Source of the DNA: Luscinia megarhynchos
Taxonomy: Eukaryota > Chordata > Aves > Passeriformes > Turdidae
DNA length: 64,000 nt
Assembly (NCBI GenBank): GCA_034336665.1
Contig: CM067592.1
Location: 52,194,473-52,258,472 of the forward strand
Reading direction: 5' to 3'
A program made the position numbers and the translations under genes. The notes below the pieces were generated by a model. It was given only the letters and a program-made list of their open reading frames with translations, did not search any database and was not told the DNA's origin. This document shows, piece after piece, positions 53,509 to 64,000 of this stretch (positions are counted from its first letter, which is position 1; the number at the start of each line of letters is the position of its first letter).

Positions 53509-54090
53509 TCACTTTTGTGTGTATGTAGAGTCACGGAAAATTTTCTCCCCTTGTTTTTTTTGCAAGGTCAGGGCTATTCTCTTACAGTGCATTAACAGTC
53601 TGCAAAACAAAAATGTTTCTGGGTAAGCAGGCTGCTTAATGGCCTCAGAAGTGTTGTAATTTATGCAGTTAAAAGCATTGACAAGGGAGGTGAAGGACTG
53701 AAACACATAACAGGATTAATTCAGAAAATTTGGTTGATAGCATAACAGTCCATGCTGAGCCATTCACAATATTTAAGTTTTCAAAGACAGGCTCATTACA
53801 AGGTGGCACTGCAAAGATTATTCCAGACTTAGAACAAAATTTATTCTGCAGCTGAATGTTGATGGCTTCATCTGCATCATTGTCAGCAGGCAGAATCTCA
53901 GACTTAGAACAAGCAGCCATATTGTCATTACTGCTGCAAACTTCTGAAATGCTGTTTATAGGCTCTGTAAATTCAGCAGAGGAGCCCAATAGTTTGTTAA
54001 TTGGCTTGGAGTCTCCCAGGCCTGTACTAAGTCATTAGCCTCCTGCTGCTCTCTACTGAGAGTGGTATATCTGGAGTTACTACTTCCCAT
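53509..54090 (-). pseudogene. TICAM2: TICAM2 (TRAM) pseudogene, single-exon coding relic
   Basis: Relic of TICAM2, the TIR-domain adaptor that bridges TLR4 to TRIF on endosomes. Three frames read in order. Frame A (54090-54031) starts MGSSNSRY, which fits an N-myristoylation signal like the one at the start of TRAM. Frame B (54031-53731) gives DADEAI, SGIIFAVPPC and VNGSAWTVML, matching DTDEAL, PGIIFAEMPC and VNGSAWTILL of human TRAM; the Pro-Cys of the BB loop is kept. Frame C (53730-53509) gives NFLN-stop-SCYVFQSFTSLVNAFN against NFLRDTWCNFQFYTSLMNSVN, then KIFRDSTY against RIFQESVY. Defects: a frameshift near 54030, another near 53731, TAA at 53716-53718, and an early stop at 53509-53511. 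The position next to FEM1C, the strand and the single-exon form match human TICAM2. The N-terminal part is less certain than the TIR part. Human sequences are from memory. Confidence 0.88.
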
Positions 54091-54114
54091 TACAAAAAGG
54101 ACACACACATAATC

Positions 54115-54652
54115 CCACTCTGTGGGGCAGCCTCACCTTGCATATTGTGTGCAGTTTTGGTCACTGCAATAAAAGACACTGAGCTGTCAGAGAGTGTCCA
54201 AAGGAGGCCGTGAGGGTGTGAAGGGTTTGGAGGGGAAGCCGTGTGAGCAGTGGCTGAGGGCACTTGGTCTGCTCAGCCTGGAGGAGACTGAGGGGAGACC
54301 TCACTGCAGTCACAGCTTCTTGTGAGGGAGCAGGAGAGGCAGGCACTGATCCCTGCTCTGTGGGGACAGGGACAGGACCCAGCAGAATTACCTGAATTTG
54401 TATCAGGGAAGGATAGGTTGGATATCAGGGAAAGTTTCTTCACCCAGATGGTGGTTGGGCAGAGGAACCGGCTCCCCAGGAAAGTAGTCACAGCACCAGC
54501 CTGACAGAGCATCAGAGGTGTTGGACAACACTCTCAGGCACATGGCATAATTCTTGGGAATGGAGCTGTGCAGTGCCAGGAGTTGTATTTGATGATCCTT
54601 GTGGGTCCCTTCTAAATCAGCTTATTCTGTGATTCTGTAATTCTGTGATAAA
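54115..54652 (+). mobile_element. CR1 LINE 3' fragment abutting the TICAM2 relic
   Basis: Sense CR1: gtctgctcagcctggaggag, ttggatatcagggaaagttt, 'ggttgggcagaggaaccggc', ending attctgtgattctgtaattctg. Its left end is about 25 bases upstream of the relic's presumed ATG and it runs opposite to the relic. Confidence 0.9.
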
Positions 54653-54685
54653 AATGTTTTCATAGTGACTAATGTCTGCTTTCTC

Positions 54686-54790
54686 CATTCATTAAAAAAA
54701 AAAAAACCAAGGCAAAACCCAACCAAATAATAAACAAATAAAAACAAAAAAGAGAAGTAAGAGAAAGGAAAATACAGAAGAGCTGCTACT
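54686..54790 (+). repeat. A-rich low-complexity patch
   Basis: An A13 run followed by aaccaaataataaacaaataaaaacaa-type words, about 100 bases, just past the CR1 copy. Confidence 0.8.
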
Positions 54791-57700
54791 GGGACAGGGT
54801 GGAAACAGGAATTTTTTGCTTTTCTTGGAACAACCAGCTTGTTTGACTGGGTGAAAGAAATGCAGAAATAAAAGAAATCAGAAATGCTGAAAGAAAAACT
54901 GATATATATATTTCCCAGACTGTTTCGCTGGTGAACTCATTGCTGAGCACTCTGGCCTGCAACAAGGACAAGTACTTACCACAAAGACCCATCAGCCACC
55001 ACTAGTAGAAAAGTCCATCCAGGGCAGCAGAGCTCTTCTTGTATTCGTGTGATGCAAAGGGAGGTAATTTGCTGGAGATGTTGGCATAGAGATGGCAGGA
55101 TGGAAGCTTATACATCCCCTGTGTGATCTGTGCTCTCGCTCAAATGAAATCAGTGACACTCAGACAGAGGGTTGGTCCTACTGCTCAACACTATGAAGCC
55201 ACTCAGCTCAGAAGGGGTTGATACAAGAAGCACCACCTGCAGAAACAAATGGTCAGCTTTTCACCCTCTCATTCCTGTTTATTTCTTTAATCATTGTTTG
55301 CACAGCTCAAGCTGAACTTATAGGAATCTCCTCCCTTTCTGCAAAGACGTTGGAGGAGCTGGGGTTTTTAATTCTGCTAAGGCTGCTTGCAGATTTGAGC
55401 AAACCCTAGAGGGAGCAGAAGGGGTCCTGCTGCTTTCAGCAGCTGCCAAACCAATTTAGTTGTAGCATGAAAGTGCACCCAAGGCTCACACCCTCCAGGG
55501 AATTCATACAACTGAACTTGCCTTTAAATTAATCTGAACTCCAGTGCTCTTGTACAAGTTACAGAGGACAAGCGAGGCAGAACCAGGTCTTGTATATGAG
55601 TGGTGCCTACAAAGGAAAGAGCCTTTGCCTGCCATAACACCACAACTTCCATTCTCTGTCTTTCCCCACCACTCTTTCAATCTCTTTCCTCTTAAAATGC
55701 AGGTTCATGCACAGCATCCTGGCTAAGGAGAAATCAGCAGGGTCACTGGTGGGATCACTGTTTTTCCCCTTCACCAGCCAGAGAAATTTCTGACAGTTTT
55801 CTTCTGTATCTGGTACTATCTGAATACCTTCCTGTGGTCTTGATGCTCTCTCAGCACCTCCTGCTCTGAGAAGCCTGCCAAGGTCTTCCACAACTAGGTC
55901 TTGGTCTGACCCAAGGCTTTTCTTTTTTTGTATACAAGGTTAAGCTGGCATTAATGTGTTCAAATCTAAGCATAGAACAGGTGGCAGGATTCATCCACCA
56001 CTTTGTGTTTTCCCACAATTCTAGCCTTGTGCTAGAACAGTGTGCTCCAGTCTTTAAACATTAGTTTCATTTTATCAGTAGAGCTCCAGTTTTCCAATTA
56101 ATGAGTAAAGAGCCAGCAATGATGTTTGCTCAGAGAGCAAGAGCAGCTTGTCCTGCACTAACACAAAACCCACACAGACCTTCCCTTTCCACCTCAATTT
56201 TATCAGGCCATTTTTCTCATTAAGTGAAAATCTGCTGTGAATGTTGTGTTTTACTGTAATCTCAAAAATATGGGCAGCAGAACTAATTGTCTCCAGAGAT
56301 AGGGGGCAAAACACTGCAGGCCCTTTGGGGATAAAAATAATTACCTGTATTGAAACCAATCAAGTTACTATGTTTTTTAATAAAGCATATTCAGGCCAGA
56401 ATAATTCAATAAATACTGCAATAAACATGTCTTTAAGGCTATGTGGTGATCTGGTTGTGTAGCGGGACACATGAAGGAGTTGGCTCTGGATATTAAAAGA
56501 ATGATGGATTTGAAAGAAAGTGCTGCCCTTTGGACATCAGAGCCTGTGTTATGTGTAATGAGGCCCGCAGTAGGAAGCTGACAGCATGAACAGTGATATA
56601 TATTACACATGGAAACAAAGACATAGTGTAGCTGTTCACTTCTTACATACGTCTAGTCCTTTGCAAAACCATGAAAAGGCAGGTGTGGGATTCATGCCTT
56701 CTACACAGCATCCCCAGAGCAGTGCGTGCTGTTCATCCGTCCACAGGATATATTTTCGAATGTTTCACAGAAATTTTGGCTTATTTATTTTATTTGAAAG
56801 AAAACAGAAAGAAAAAAGTGCAATTCAGAGGTTTGCTTTTACAGTAAGGACAAACTAACAGCAAGTTAAGTGCAGCAGGCAGTAATTATAGTAAGGCACA
56901 GACCTCCTCTTCTAATGATTATTTCTATTCCCATGTGACTTAATATAGGGCCAGGCATGCAGTTTCTGTGCTTATTTGCTGCCCTCTCTTGGCAACATAA
57001 CCAGCCTCTGGGAGAGAAAACTGAAGCTTCTGTCAAGAAGAGCAAAGAATCAAAGCAAAGTCATTCAGAGAAAGAGTCTTGTGCCAAAGAAAAATGAAAT
57101 ATTTGCATATTTTTACACACTGGAGAAAGAATTAATCTCATCTAAGAAATTAGATTTCCTCTCTTCTATATGGTTCATTGACTCAATGTGAGCAAGAAGG
57201 AGAATTGGTTCTGGTGATGAGCCTGTTACTGAGAAACATCATCCTTTCCTACACATTATTGTAAGCATCTACCAGATACCTTTCCCTTCTTCCTCCTCAA
57301 AAGCAAGTTTCTAAAGAAGAAAGATTTTTTCTTTTCAGTCCCTAGCACAATATTTGAGCATACTTCCAAGACCTCAATTGCTTCCATATAGATTCCCATC
57401 TGCAATAGACGTATATGTATCTTTTGTTATCAGTGCCAAAAAGGCTAAAAAGCAACTGGATCCTGTGAATAGCAGTAATCCTCTATAGCAAATATGAAAC
57501 TTGCTTTTCATGACAAGTGTTCTTCTATCTCTAGTTTCAAGAAGAGGAATCCATGTCATTCAGGATCCTCTTTGCAGATAACAAAATACAAGCCACATAA
57601 CAGTTGATTATCAAATCTCTGTGCTATGAGACCAATCTGCTATGAACCAATGTGTTCACAGACCATGCACACAGGTCATTCATATTCTAGAAGGCTGTGA

Positions 57701-58633
57701 GCAAACAGCTTTCTGTTTACCCAGCGAGAAATACTTTTCTACTTGCAAATCTTCTGTGTCTGTCATGTTCAATATCTCATTTATGCATAAGAAAACACAT
57801 ACTACCTTTTCAGATAATGAAGGTTCTCCCATGGAGGAAATATTCCTCATGTTCTTTCTGGAAAGTAGTGGTTTCAACCTTAAGAACATCCTTCTGCTAA
57901 CAAGATCATGTTGACACAAACCCTTAACCAGGGAGCACAAACAGCGTTCTCCAGTCAGCTGCCTTCCTCCAGCATCCTGAGCACCCAGAGAGACCATCAT
58001 TTGAAATAACAGTGCCAAAGAGGCTTGTCAACAGATCCTCTTGGCTTGGTTCCCCATGAAAAGAATATGTATCATATTTTAGGCTGAACATCTCTGAAAA
58101 ATGAAGAAGATGGGTAATTAATTAACATGGAGAATACATAACTTTTAAGGTTTCTCAGAGGATTCCCTTGGAATTCCTCACTACAAAGCATTTTTGCCAA
58201 TGGCAGCTTTCTTTGGGGAATCTTTGCTCTTGTACCCTGCTGAGCAGCAGCCACAGCACTAGCACTGCCCAAGCAGTTGGCACTGGGACATACAGTTCTT
58301 AGGGGGGAAGCCACCCCATCTCCCTCCTTGGCTCACTCTGTCTCCAGATGTGACATCACTCTTCTCCACTGCTCCACGACACAAACTATGTATTATAGAG
58401 CAGAGGGACACCAGGGGCATTGCCAGAGAGACCTGATGTCCCTTCTCTGAGAGGGACATCCCACAGCAAATCTCAGATCCCTGTGGAGATGTGAGTGCTG
58501 AGTCTTAGGCCATACCTCCCCATGACAAGGCCAGCAGCAGCACCATCGAGTGCCTTGCAGAGGGGAACCTGGGCACATGCTGGGAGCAGGAGGCCATGGC
58601 CTGGGGAGGAGGCCCTCTCAGGCATGGCAGTGA
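54791..58633. other. no gene seen upstream of TICAM2 relic
   Basis: This is where an upstream non-coding exon or promoter of TICAM2 would be expected. I see neither a CpG island nor a clear splice donor. Short frames only. Confidence 0.6.
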
Positions 58634-58670
58634 CAGCACCCTACCTAGCCTCCCCTCCCCTCCCCTGAAA

Positions 58671-58705
<35 letters not shown>

Positions 58706-58800
58706 CCCCCACCCCCGCCTCTCTCCTTCCCCTCGCCCTCTCCCTCCTCCTTCTTCTTTCCTTTTTTACTTCTTCCTTATTTTTAATTTTTTTCCCACGT
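58634..58800 (+). repeat. long polypyrimidine tract
   Basis: Nearly all C and T: (CCCCT)n, then (CT)n broken by one TTT, a C run, CCTT blocks and T runs. It can be copied or aligned only with difficulty and gives false open frames rich in Ser, Leu and Pro. Confidence 0.9.
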
Positions 58801-59183
58801 ATCCCACACTAGCTACCTCATTCTAGAGACACATCTGGTAAGCTTCTCTGTTTTCATTTCAGGTGCCACCACAGGCATGCAGAAAACATGCAAGAGATGC
58901 AGGTGGGCAGATAATGGTTTCTGCAAGGGTTGGGTGGTTCTGTGCTGCCGTGAACCTTCTGAAAACCGTTTTGCAGTTACTACAACCACGCTCATCTGTT
59001 TTGGTTATGTTCCTCCGGGTCAGTGAGTGTTAGTGACAGAGATCTTGCCCCTGTGAACTGCCACCAGATGGCAAAGTACTCATCAGCTGCGCTCCCGAGC
59101 CTGCTCGCCAGCACCACAGGCTGGAGATGAGGCTGCAGGAGAGCCATGCCCAAAAGATAGGCTGGGAATAAATCCCCATAGAC

Positions 59184-59675
59184 CAATGTCTGTAGAGCAG
59201 GTATTTGTGTATTGCAGTGCTGATGGTGAGGGGGCTGTCTCCACCTAACTCACCCTTTGTTAAGTGCCGTGGTGTCTCTATACAGTAAGTGTTGCTTAGT
59301 GTTATTACGTCACTATAACATCATCATTTATGCACCAGAACTAGTTTATGTAGTACGGTCTCATGGTTATTAGTTCTTTTGCACTGCACTTGTGCCTCCC
59401 CAATTTGGGGGTCGTCAGGGGTTTTTGATGAAGGCTTCCAAGGTCTTCTTCACATCTGAACTTTTCAACTTTGTCTTCAGAGCGTGTGTGATTACAATGT
59501 TCCTTGGTCTGTCCGGCTCTAACCAACCTAAATTCTTTATTTTGTGGCTAATTGGCTTTGCATTTGCCAATTTCTCCTTAGTACTACATTTATCTATCTC
59601 TAAAGCTATCCACTTGGTAAGTGGGGTTTTTTGTGCTTTTTTTTTGTCTATTCAGCATTAAGCTAACTACATACT
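59184..59675 (-). mobile_element. possible LTR-like repeat
   Basis: The stretch from tgtagagcaggtatttgtgt through ttcttgcaccg-type short blocks to aactaggtttt-like T runs has the feel of a bird LTR in reverse: a gagcaggtatttgtgtattgc block that resembles an antisense LTR end, and several CpG-bearing motifs (gtcgtcagg, gtacggtctc, gtccggctct) that stand out from the flanks. I recall related sequence from songbird genomes, without certainty. No termini or target duplications could be fixed. Confidence 0.35.
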
Positions 59676-59689
59676 AACCACTACATTGT

Positions 59690-59865
59690 ATAGAAAGTTA
59701 TTTATATCAAGTTATATAGGTATACAAAGTTATTATTCAGTTTATATAGGTATAACAGGCTATGATTTAGGTTATATTGATATCAAGTTATACAGATAAA
59801 TCAAGTTATAACTAGAGCTATATAAGCACCTTATAACTTTGACCCAAGTTATATAGGCATCAAGA
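59690..59865 (+). repeat. degenerate TA-rich minisatellite
   Basis: The word (c)aagttatataggtat(c) or close variants recurs about eight times: agttatttatatc, aagttatataggtata, agtttatataggtata, aggttatattgatatc, aagttatacagataaatc, aagttataac, aagttatataggcatc. Unit length is about 16-24 bases and irregular. Confidence 0.75.
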
Positions 59866-61739
59866 GGAGAAAGTGGCAGTCCAAGGCAGAGCATGCAACT
59901 GCTCCCATCAGGTATGAAACTCTCCAAAATGTCCTTGCCACTCACTGGGCCTTACCTTCAAGCCTGACTTCTCACAGATCTGATTGATTTTGGCAGTCTG
60001 CTTCACAGGTCTCCCTAGGAAGGAGTTTTCTCAGCTCTTGTATAATTAAAGCAGTGATCCATTAAGACTATCTCCTGACTTTTTAGCATTCCAAATGGAA
60101 GATGTGTTACAGCTGCAGTAGTTCAAATTGAACAAACTGACACTGTACATAAAACTGAGTTGCAGACAGTTCCCACTTAGTGACATCATTATACAGTAAC
60201 CAGTAATGTAGAATACATTGATCAAGGTAATGTTATATTTGCAATGTATTTGAGTGGTCCCTGGGTGTTTTCAGCTCTCTGCTGGCAGCAATCTTAAGGG
60301 ATTTCAGAGTTGCCATGAAATGCTAGTTAATCCTGGATGTCTTGCTGACCATCAGAATGAAAAATTACTTTGACTGATATAACTGTACAGAAGTGAATAT
60401 TTTCTTTTTGAGGGTATGTATCTTAGAAGAAGAAAGTACTGCACAACTGAAGAACTTTAAAAATGAAGTTTCAATAATTTTTCTTCATTTTGGAAAAAGA
60501 GTTGAGTCCTGGCAATACTTCTCTCAGCCTAGAAAGATCAGTAACCACTGTACTTATACATGAGACTAGGCTTTCCAGGTTCTTTGGTCTAAGGATGCTG
60601 ACTGGATCAAATACAACTCCTCCCCTCTCTAACAAGACAGGCAGGGTTTTTTCTAAATTGGAATTAAGAATTAACACTGGATGATTGCATAGCAGTAAGC
60701 CTAAAGCCCTTTCAGATATACCCCATTCTGCCCAGGTCTGTAATACTCATGGGAATGTCATCCAGAAGGAGGGAGTGTTGATAGCTGACGAGTGATGTTT
60801 CCTGGGAAGGAGATCTTTGCCCTTCAAAACCTGTGGAGCTTCACGTGGAATTTGAGCTCTTGAATTCCTTTCTCTTTTGGACTCATGCCGAGTTTCCAGA
60901 GGTTGTAGGCTTTGATTGAACTGCATACTGAAGTATAAATAAATGCTTTTTTAAAAAATTTTCTATCTGGCCATATTTCTGGGTTTCAACTTAAATGTGT
61001 ATCTCAAAGATATGATGTCTCTATAACAGACAGGTATCTACTAATATCTGCTAATAAAATATCTGCTAATTTCATTCTTGTAAATTCTGTAACTCTTCCC
61101 TGTTATTCTAATATGCAAGTTGTCATAATAAAATCCAGATTCATGTTAACTAACATTTGGATGATCCTTTGTTTTGGTTTTGCATTTCTTAATGTCCTTG
61201 TAGCTATTTTCTACATGCATCACAGAGAACTCTGCCTAATGCTCGCATCAGCTCCACAGCCAACCTTTCTCATCTAGCAATGCCACTGAAAGGCCAAGAA
61301 ATGCAAATCTGCAAAGCACTGAATAATTTCAAAACCAGTGGGGAGGCTATTTTCGCAGCATCTTTACCACCCACATAGACATTAGCTAAGTTACACTTGA
61401 GAGAAACCTTTGCAAAAATTGTTATGATGACTACACAAACACCCATTTCTTTAACTCCCTTCATAATCTATCATAAACACTACAGGAGAAGAGATACAAG
61501 TTATAATCATGGGAAAAATATTCAATGTGATTGGCCTGTTGTTTCCTATCCTCAAGTGCTAAGCAACAGCTAGATGTAATGTGTAGCTCGTGGCCTCAAC
61601 ACTATTACCAGAACAAAAGCTGGATTCTCTCTGGCTGTTTGACCTTCCAGGTAAGCCCCTTTAAACATATGGGGGTGTTTTTCCTGTTGTTTTTAAAATC
61701 CCACATTTCCAAATAATGAATGATCTGGTGGTGATTTCT
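59866..61739. other. no gene seen
   Basis: AT-rich intergenic DNA with short frames only. TMED7, the next gene in human, is not found here or elsewhere in the window. Confidence 0.6.
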
Positions 61740-62005
61740 GGTTTTGTTTTGTTTTGATTTTGTTTTGCTTTGGTTTGTTTTTTTCTTGGGTTTTTCTTGG
61801 GGTTTTTTTTGGGAGGGTGGGGTTGGCTTTTTTGTTTCTTTGTTTTTTTCTTTTTTGGTTTATTTTTGTTGTTTGTTTGGGGTTTTTTGGTTTTGGTTTT
61901 GTTTTTTTTGGAGGGATTCAAGGGGCTTTGTTTTTTTATGGGGTTTGTTTTGGTTTTTTTGGGGAATTTTTTGTGGTTTTTGTTGCATGTTTTGTTTTGT
62001 TTTGG
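61740..62005 (+). repeat. T/G-rich low-complexity tract
   Basis: About 265 bases almost entirely of T and G, made of ttttg, ttttgttt and gggtttttt words. It produces long Phe/Gly-rich frames on the plus strand and Lys/Asn/Pro-rich frames on the minus strand, none of which is a gene. Confidence 0.92.
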
Positions 62006-62284
62006 CATGCTAACAGGAACATTGGCAAGTAAACTCTTTCTGGGATGCCCACTTAGTATGGACAGTCTTACTGTGCTGATAATGAAGTTGTTCAAAAATC
62101 CACATATATATATATTTTTTCCCCTTTTTTCCCCTCCCATGTGGTCTACTTCTCAGCATCATTCAAAATGTACCTCAAATCAACCAGAATTTTTCAAGTC
62201 TGTTCTAAATTCTTTTGCACTTCTTCTTGTCTTTCTCTCCATTGCTCATATAGTGGACTCTAGAACAGCACACCCCACATATGC

Positions 62285-63062
62285 CAGAAAATCATGGAAG
62301 GGACCTTGGAAAATGCTCAAGTCATTTTGTGGATAGATTATTTAGCACTTCATCTCATTTCACCTTGAAAACCACCAGCAGTGAGAACTCCACCAAGTCC
62401 CTAGAGCGGTTGTTCCACTGCTTGTTCTTGTTTTAAAAAATGTCTTTCTTAGGTCAAAAAGAAGCTTTATCCACTGCAACTTCTATCACTTCCCTATGTC
62501 TTCTGCATGTAGCACTTTGTGAAGACAGCGTCCATCATCTTTGTAGATGCCCCAGAAGTACTCAAATAATGTGATTAGGTCCCTTCCAAGCTTTATCTTC
62601 TCCTTGGAGAAGAGATCTAACTCCTTCAGTCTTTCCTCATGGGACAGGGTCTCTAGCCTTTTGCCATTGTTGTGGCTGTAGTGCACTGCTGAATCATGTC
62701 TGGCTTGTTGTCCATCAGGACACTCTGGTCCCTTTTAGCAAGGCTGATCCTAGCATGTTCTGGGTTCTTTGGTTTTTTTTCCCAGACGCAGGACTTTACA
62801 CTTCACTGTGCTCTTTCTTGCCCACTCCTTCAGCCTGTCAGGGTTTCTCTCTAAGATGGCTTTTCCATCATTCTGATGGATTCATCTCATCACCTGATTT
62901 GGCATCAGCAGTGAAGCTAGAGAAGGTGCTTTCAATCCCACCATCCAGATAGTTTATGAAGATGTTGAACGGTGTGGAGCCAGGCTGGCAACCTGAGTCA
63001 AATACATATTGATCACTATTTATTCCACCCATCAGTGTAAAGATATACAACTCCCATGACAA
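62285..63062 (-). mobile_element. CR1 LINE fragment, older copy
   Basis: Complement orientation: 'aatcatggaagggaccttgg', 'gagaactccaccaagtccct', 'tctttcctcatgggacaggg', 'aggactttacacttcactgt', and 'tgaagatgttgaacggtgtg' are recognisable CR1 3' blocks in the right order. It is more diverged than the other copies. Confidence 0.8.
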
Positions 63063-63432
63063 GCCAAGTGTGTGCAAGGTGGGTGTGCTAGTCGTGTTTG
63101 TATTAGTAAGAGCCGGTTATTTACAAAGAAGAAAGTGCTTTTAGTATAGTAGCAGTCTATATAAGAACTCCAGAGCTGTAGCACAATGGAACACTGATAA
63201 TGACACAGTAGCAAGGTCTGAGGACTAAATACCTGACTGAAATTTAAGTCCTGAGAGATTTCCCTCATTAGTGTGTGAAGCAACTTCTCTGGATTTCCAT
63301 TTCCTTAATGATGAAACGGTTCTCATGATGGTCACTTACATTCTAAACTGCTTTCTGCTGGTGGAAAAGGCTATATAAGAGGTAAAGGAACTTGTTACAG
63401 TATAGGTCATCACGCTGCGCCCAAAGATGCTT

Positions 63433-63960
63433 TCATTTGACATGGAATAACTGCAACTCTCTGGTTATGAGTGCATCGACAACATGGAAAGAGGACGAGC
63501 CAGAGCGCAGAGGCTGGTACTGAACCAACTTCCTTTTCAGCCTCAGATCCCATTGAAGTGATCTTCTGACCACTTCTTGTATCAAATCATTGCTGATTGT
63601 TGCTATATAGTATAATGTTGCCCATCGCACTGTCACTTGGAGCTAAATATGCAAACTCTGGTTTTGAACATGCTAAATTCCTTGTTGCATTAGGTACATG
63701 ACAAGACACCTTGTTGGGTTTTTTGTTGTTTCCTAGTACTTCAAACCATTTTCTGTCTTTATGGGCTATACTACAATACACCTGTTTCTTAGGATTGAAG
63801 TAATTCCTAGTAGTTATCACTTTCAGTGCAGTGTAAAAAGGAAACTTTAAAATATGAGTAACTGACAAAGTACAGAATTGAAAAGCACTGATTTGAAATA
63901 CCTCAGGTCAAGAGAGACATTTTGTTGTTTGCTTTCCCCCCTACAGATTTGACTGTTTTG
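63433..63960 (-). other. unrecognised open stretch split by a frameshift, possibly a decayed element gene
   Basis: On the minus strand one frame is open from about 63.91 kb to 63587, with Cys, Trp and an N-A-T glycosylation triplet. A second frame, open from 63636 or earlier to 63433, carries on with WATLYYIATISNDLIQEVV and VVDALITREL. The two overlap by about 50 bases, as expected for one older frame broken by a single indel. I do not recognise the protein. An endogenous retroviral or other element relic is one option, chance the other. Confidence 0.25.
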
Positions 63961-64000
63961 AGAGCATGAATCACTATGGTTCTTTGAATACCTTATGTAC

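Noticed and set aside
61661..62336. 188-codon Phe/Gly-rich plus-strand frame and 159-codon Lys/Asn-rich minus-strand frame
   Set aside because: Both come from the T/G low-complexity tract; the composition is set by the repeat.
54091..64000. TMED7 exons, expected next by synteny
   Set aside because: No minus-strand frame with the GOLD-domain or transmembrane tail of TMED7 was seen; it is probably beyond the window.
1..64000. CRISPR arrays, operons, rRNA genes and bacterial features
   Set aside because: The split gene, CpG island and CR1 repeats show vertebrate nuclear DNA; none of these features was seen.

Overview
The window looks like bird nuclear DNA. It is AT-rich with one strong CpG island, carries many CR1 LINE fragments with the usual bird CR1 tail, and has two solo LTRs of a family I recall from bird genomes. 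The one intact gene is FEM1C, on the minus strand. In human the order FEM1C, TICAM2, TMED7 lies on one strand of 5q22-q23. Much of human 5q corresponds to the bird Z chromosome, so a Z location is likely but inferred.

Layout. Bases 1-26,000 are downstream of FEM1C and hold no gene I can support: CR1 pieces at 1-355 and 4147-4656, a solo LTR at 19173-19726, and a CTG/CTA triplet array near 10.93 kb. Bases 26,000-27,305 hold two CR1 copies in opposite orientation. FEM1C follows: a probable 3' UTR at about 27.88-29.24 kb, the large coding exon at 29239-30548, a 10.1 kb intron with a CR1 fragment, an (AT)n array and a second solo LTR, the first coding exon at 40671-41214, and a probable untranslated first exon in the CpG island at 41.4-42.2 kb. 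A decamer array and a CR1 copy lie directly behind the promoter. The joined coding sequence is 617 codons plus stop, the length of human FEM1C.

Bases 42.85-53.5 kb hold no recognisable gene. At 53509-54090 on the minus strand, where human has TICAM2, there is a broken TICAM2 (TRAM) relic. It shows clear TIR-domain homology but has at least two frameshifts and an in-frame stop, and a CR1 copy lies against its 5' end. This is the most interesting item in the window: the adaptor linking TLR4 to TRIF appears decayed in place. From 54.7 to 64 kb there is non-coding and repeat DNA: a pyrimidine tract, a possible LTR, a degenerate TA-rich minisatellite, a T/G-rich tract, a CR1 copy, and an unrecognised frameshifted open stretch at the right edge. 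TMED7 is not seen.

FEM1C makes the substrate receptor of a CUL2 ubiquitin ligase; TICAM2 would have made an innate immune adaptor. They are neighbours by old synteny, not by shared function.
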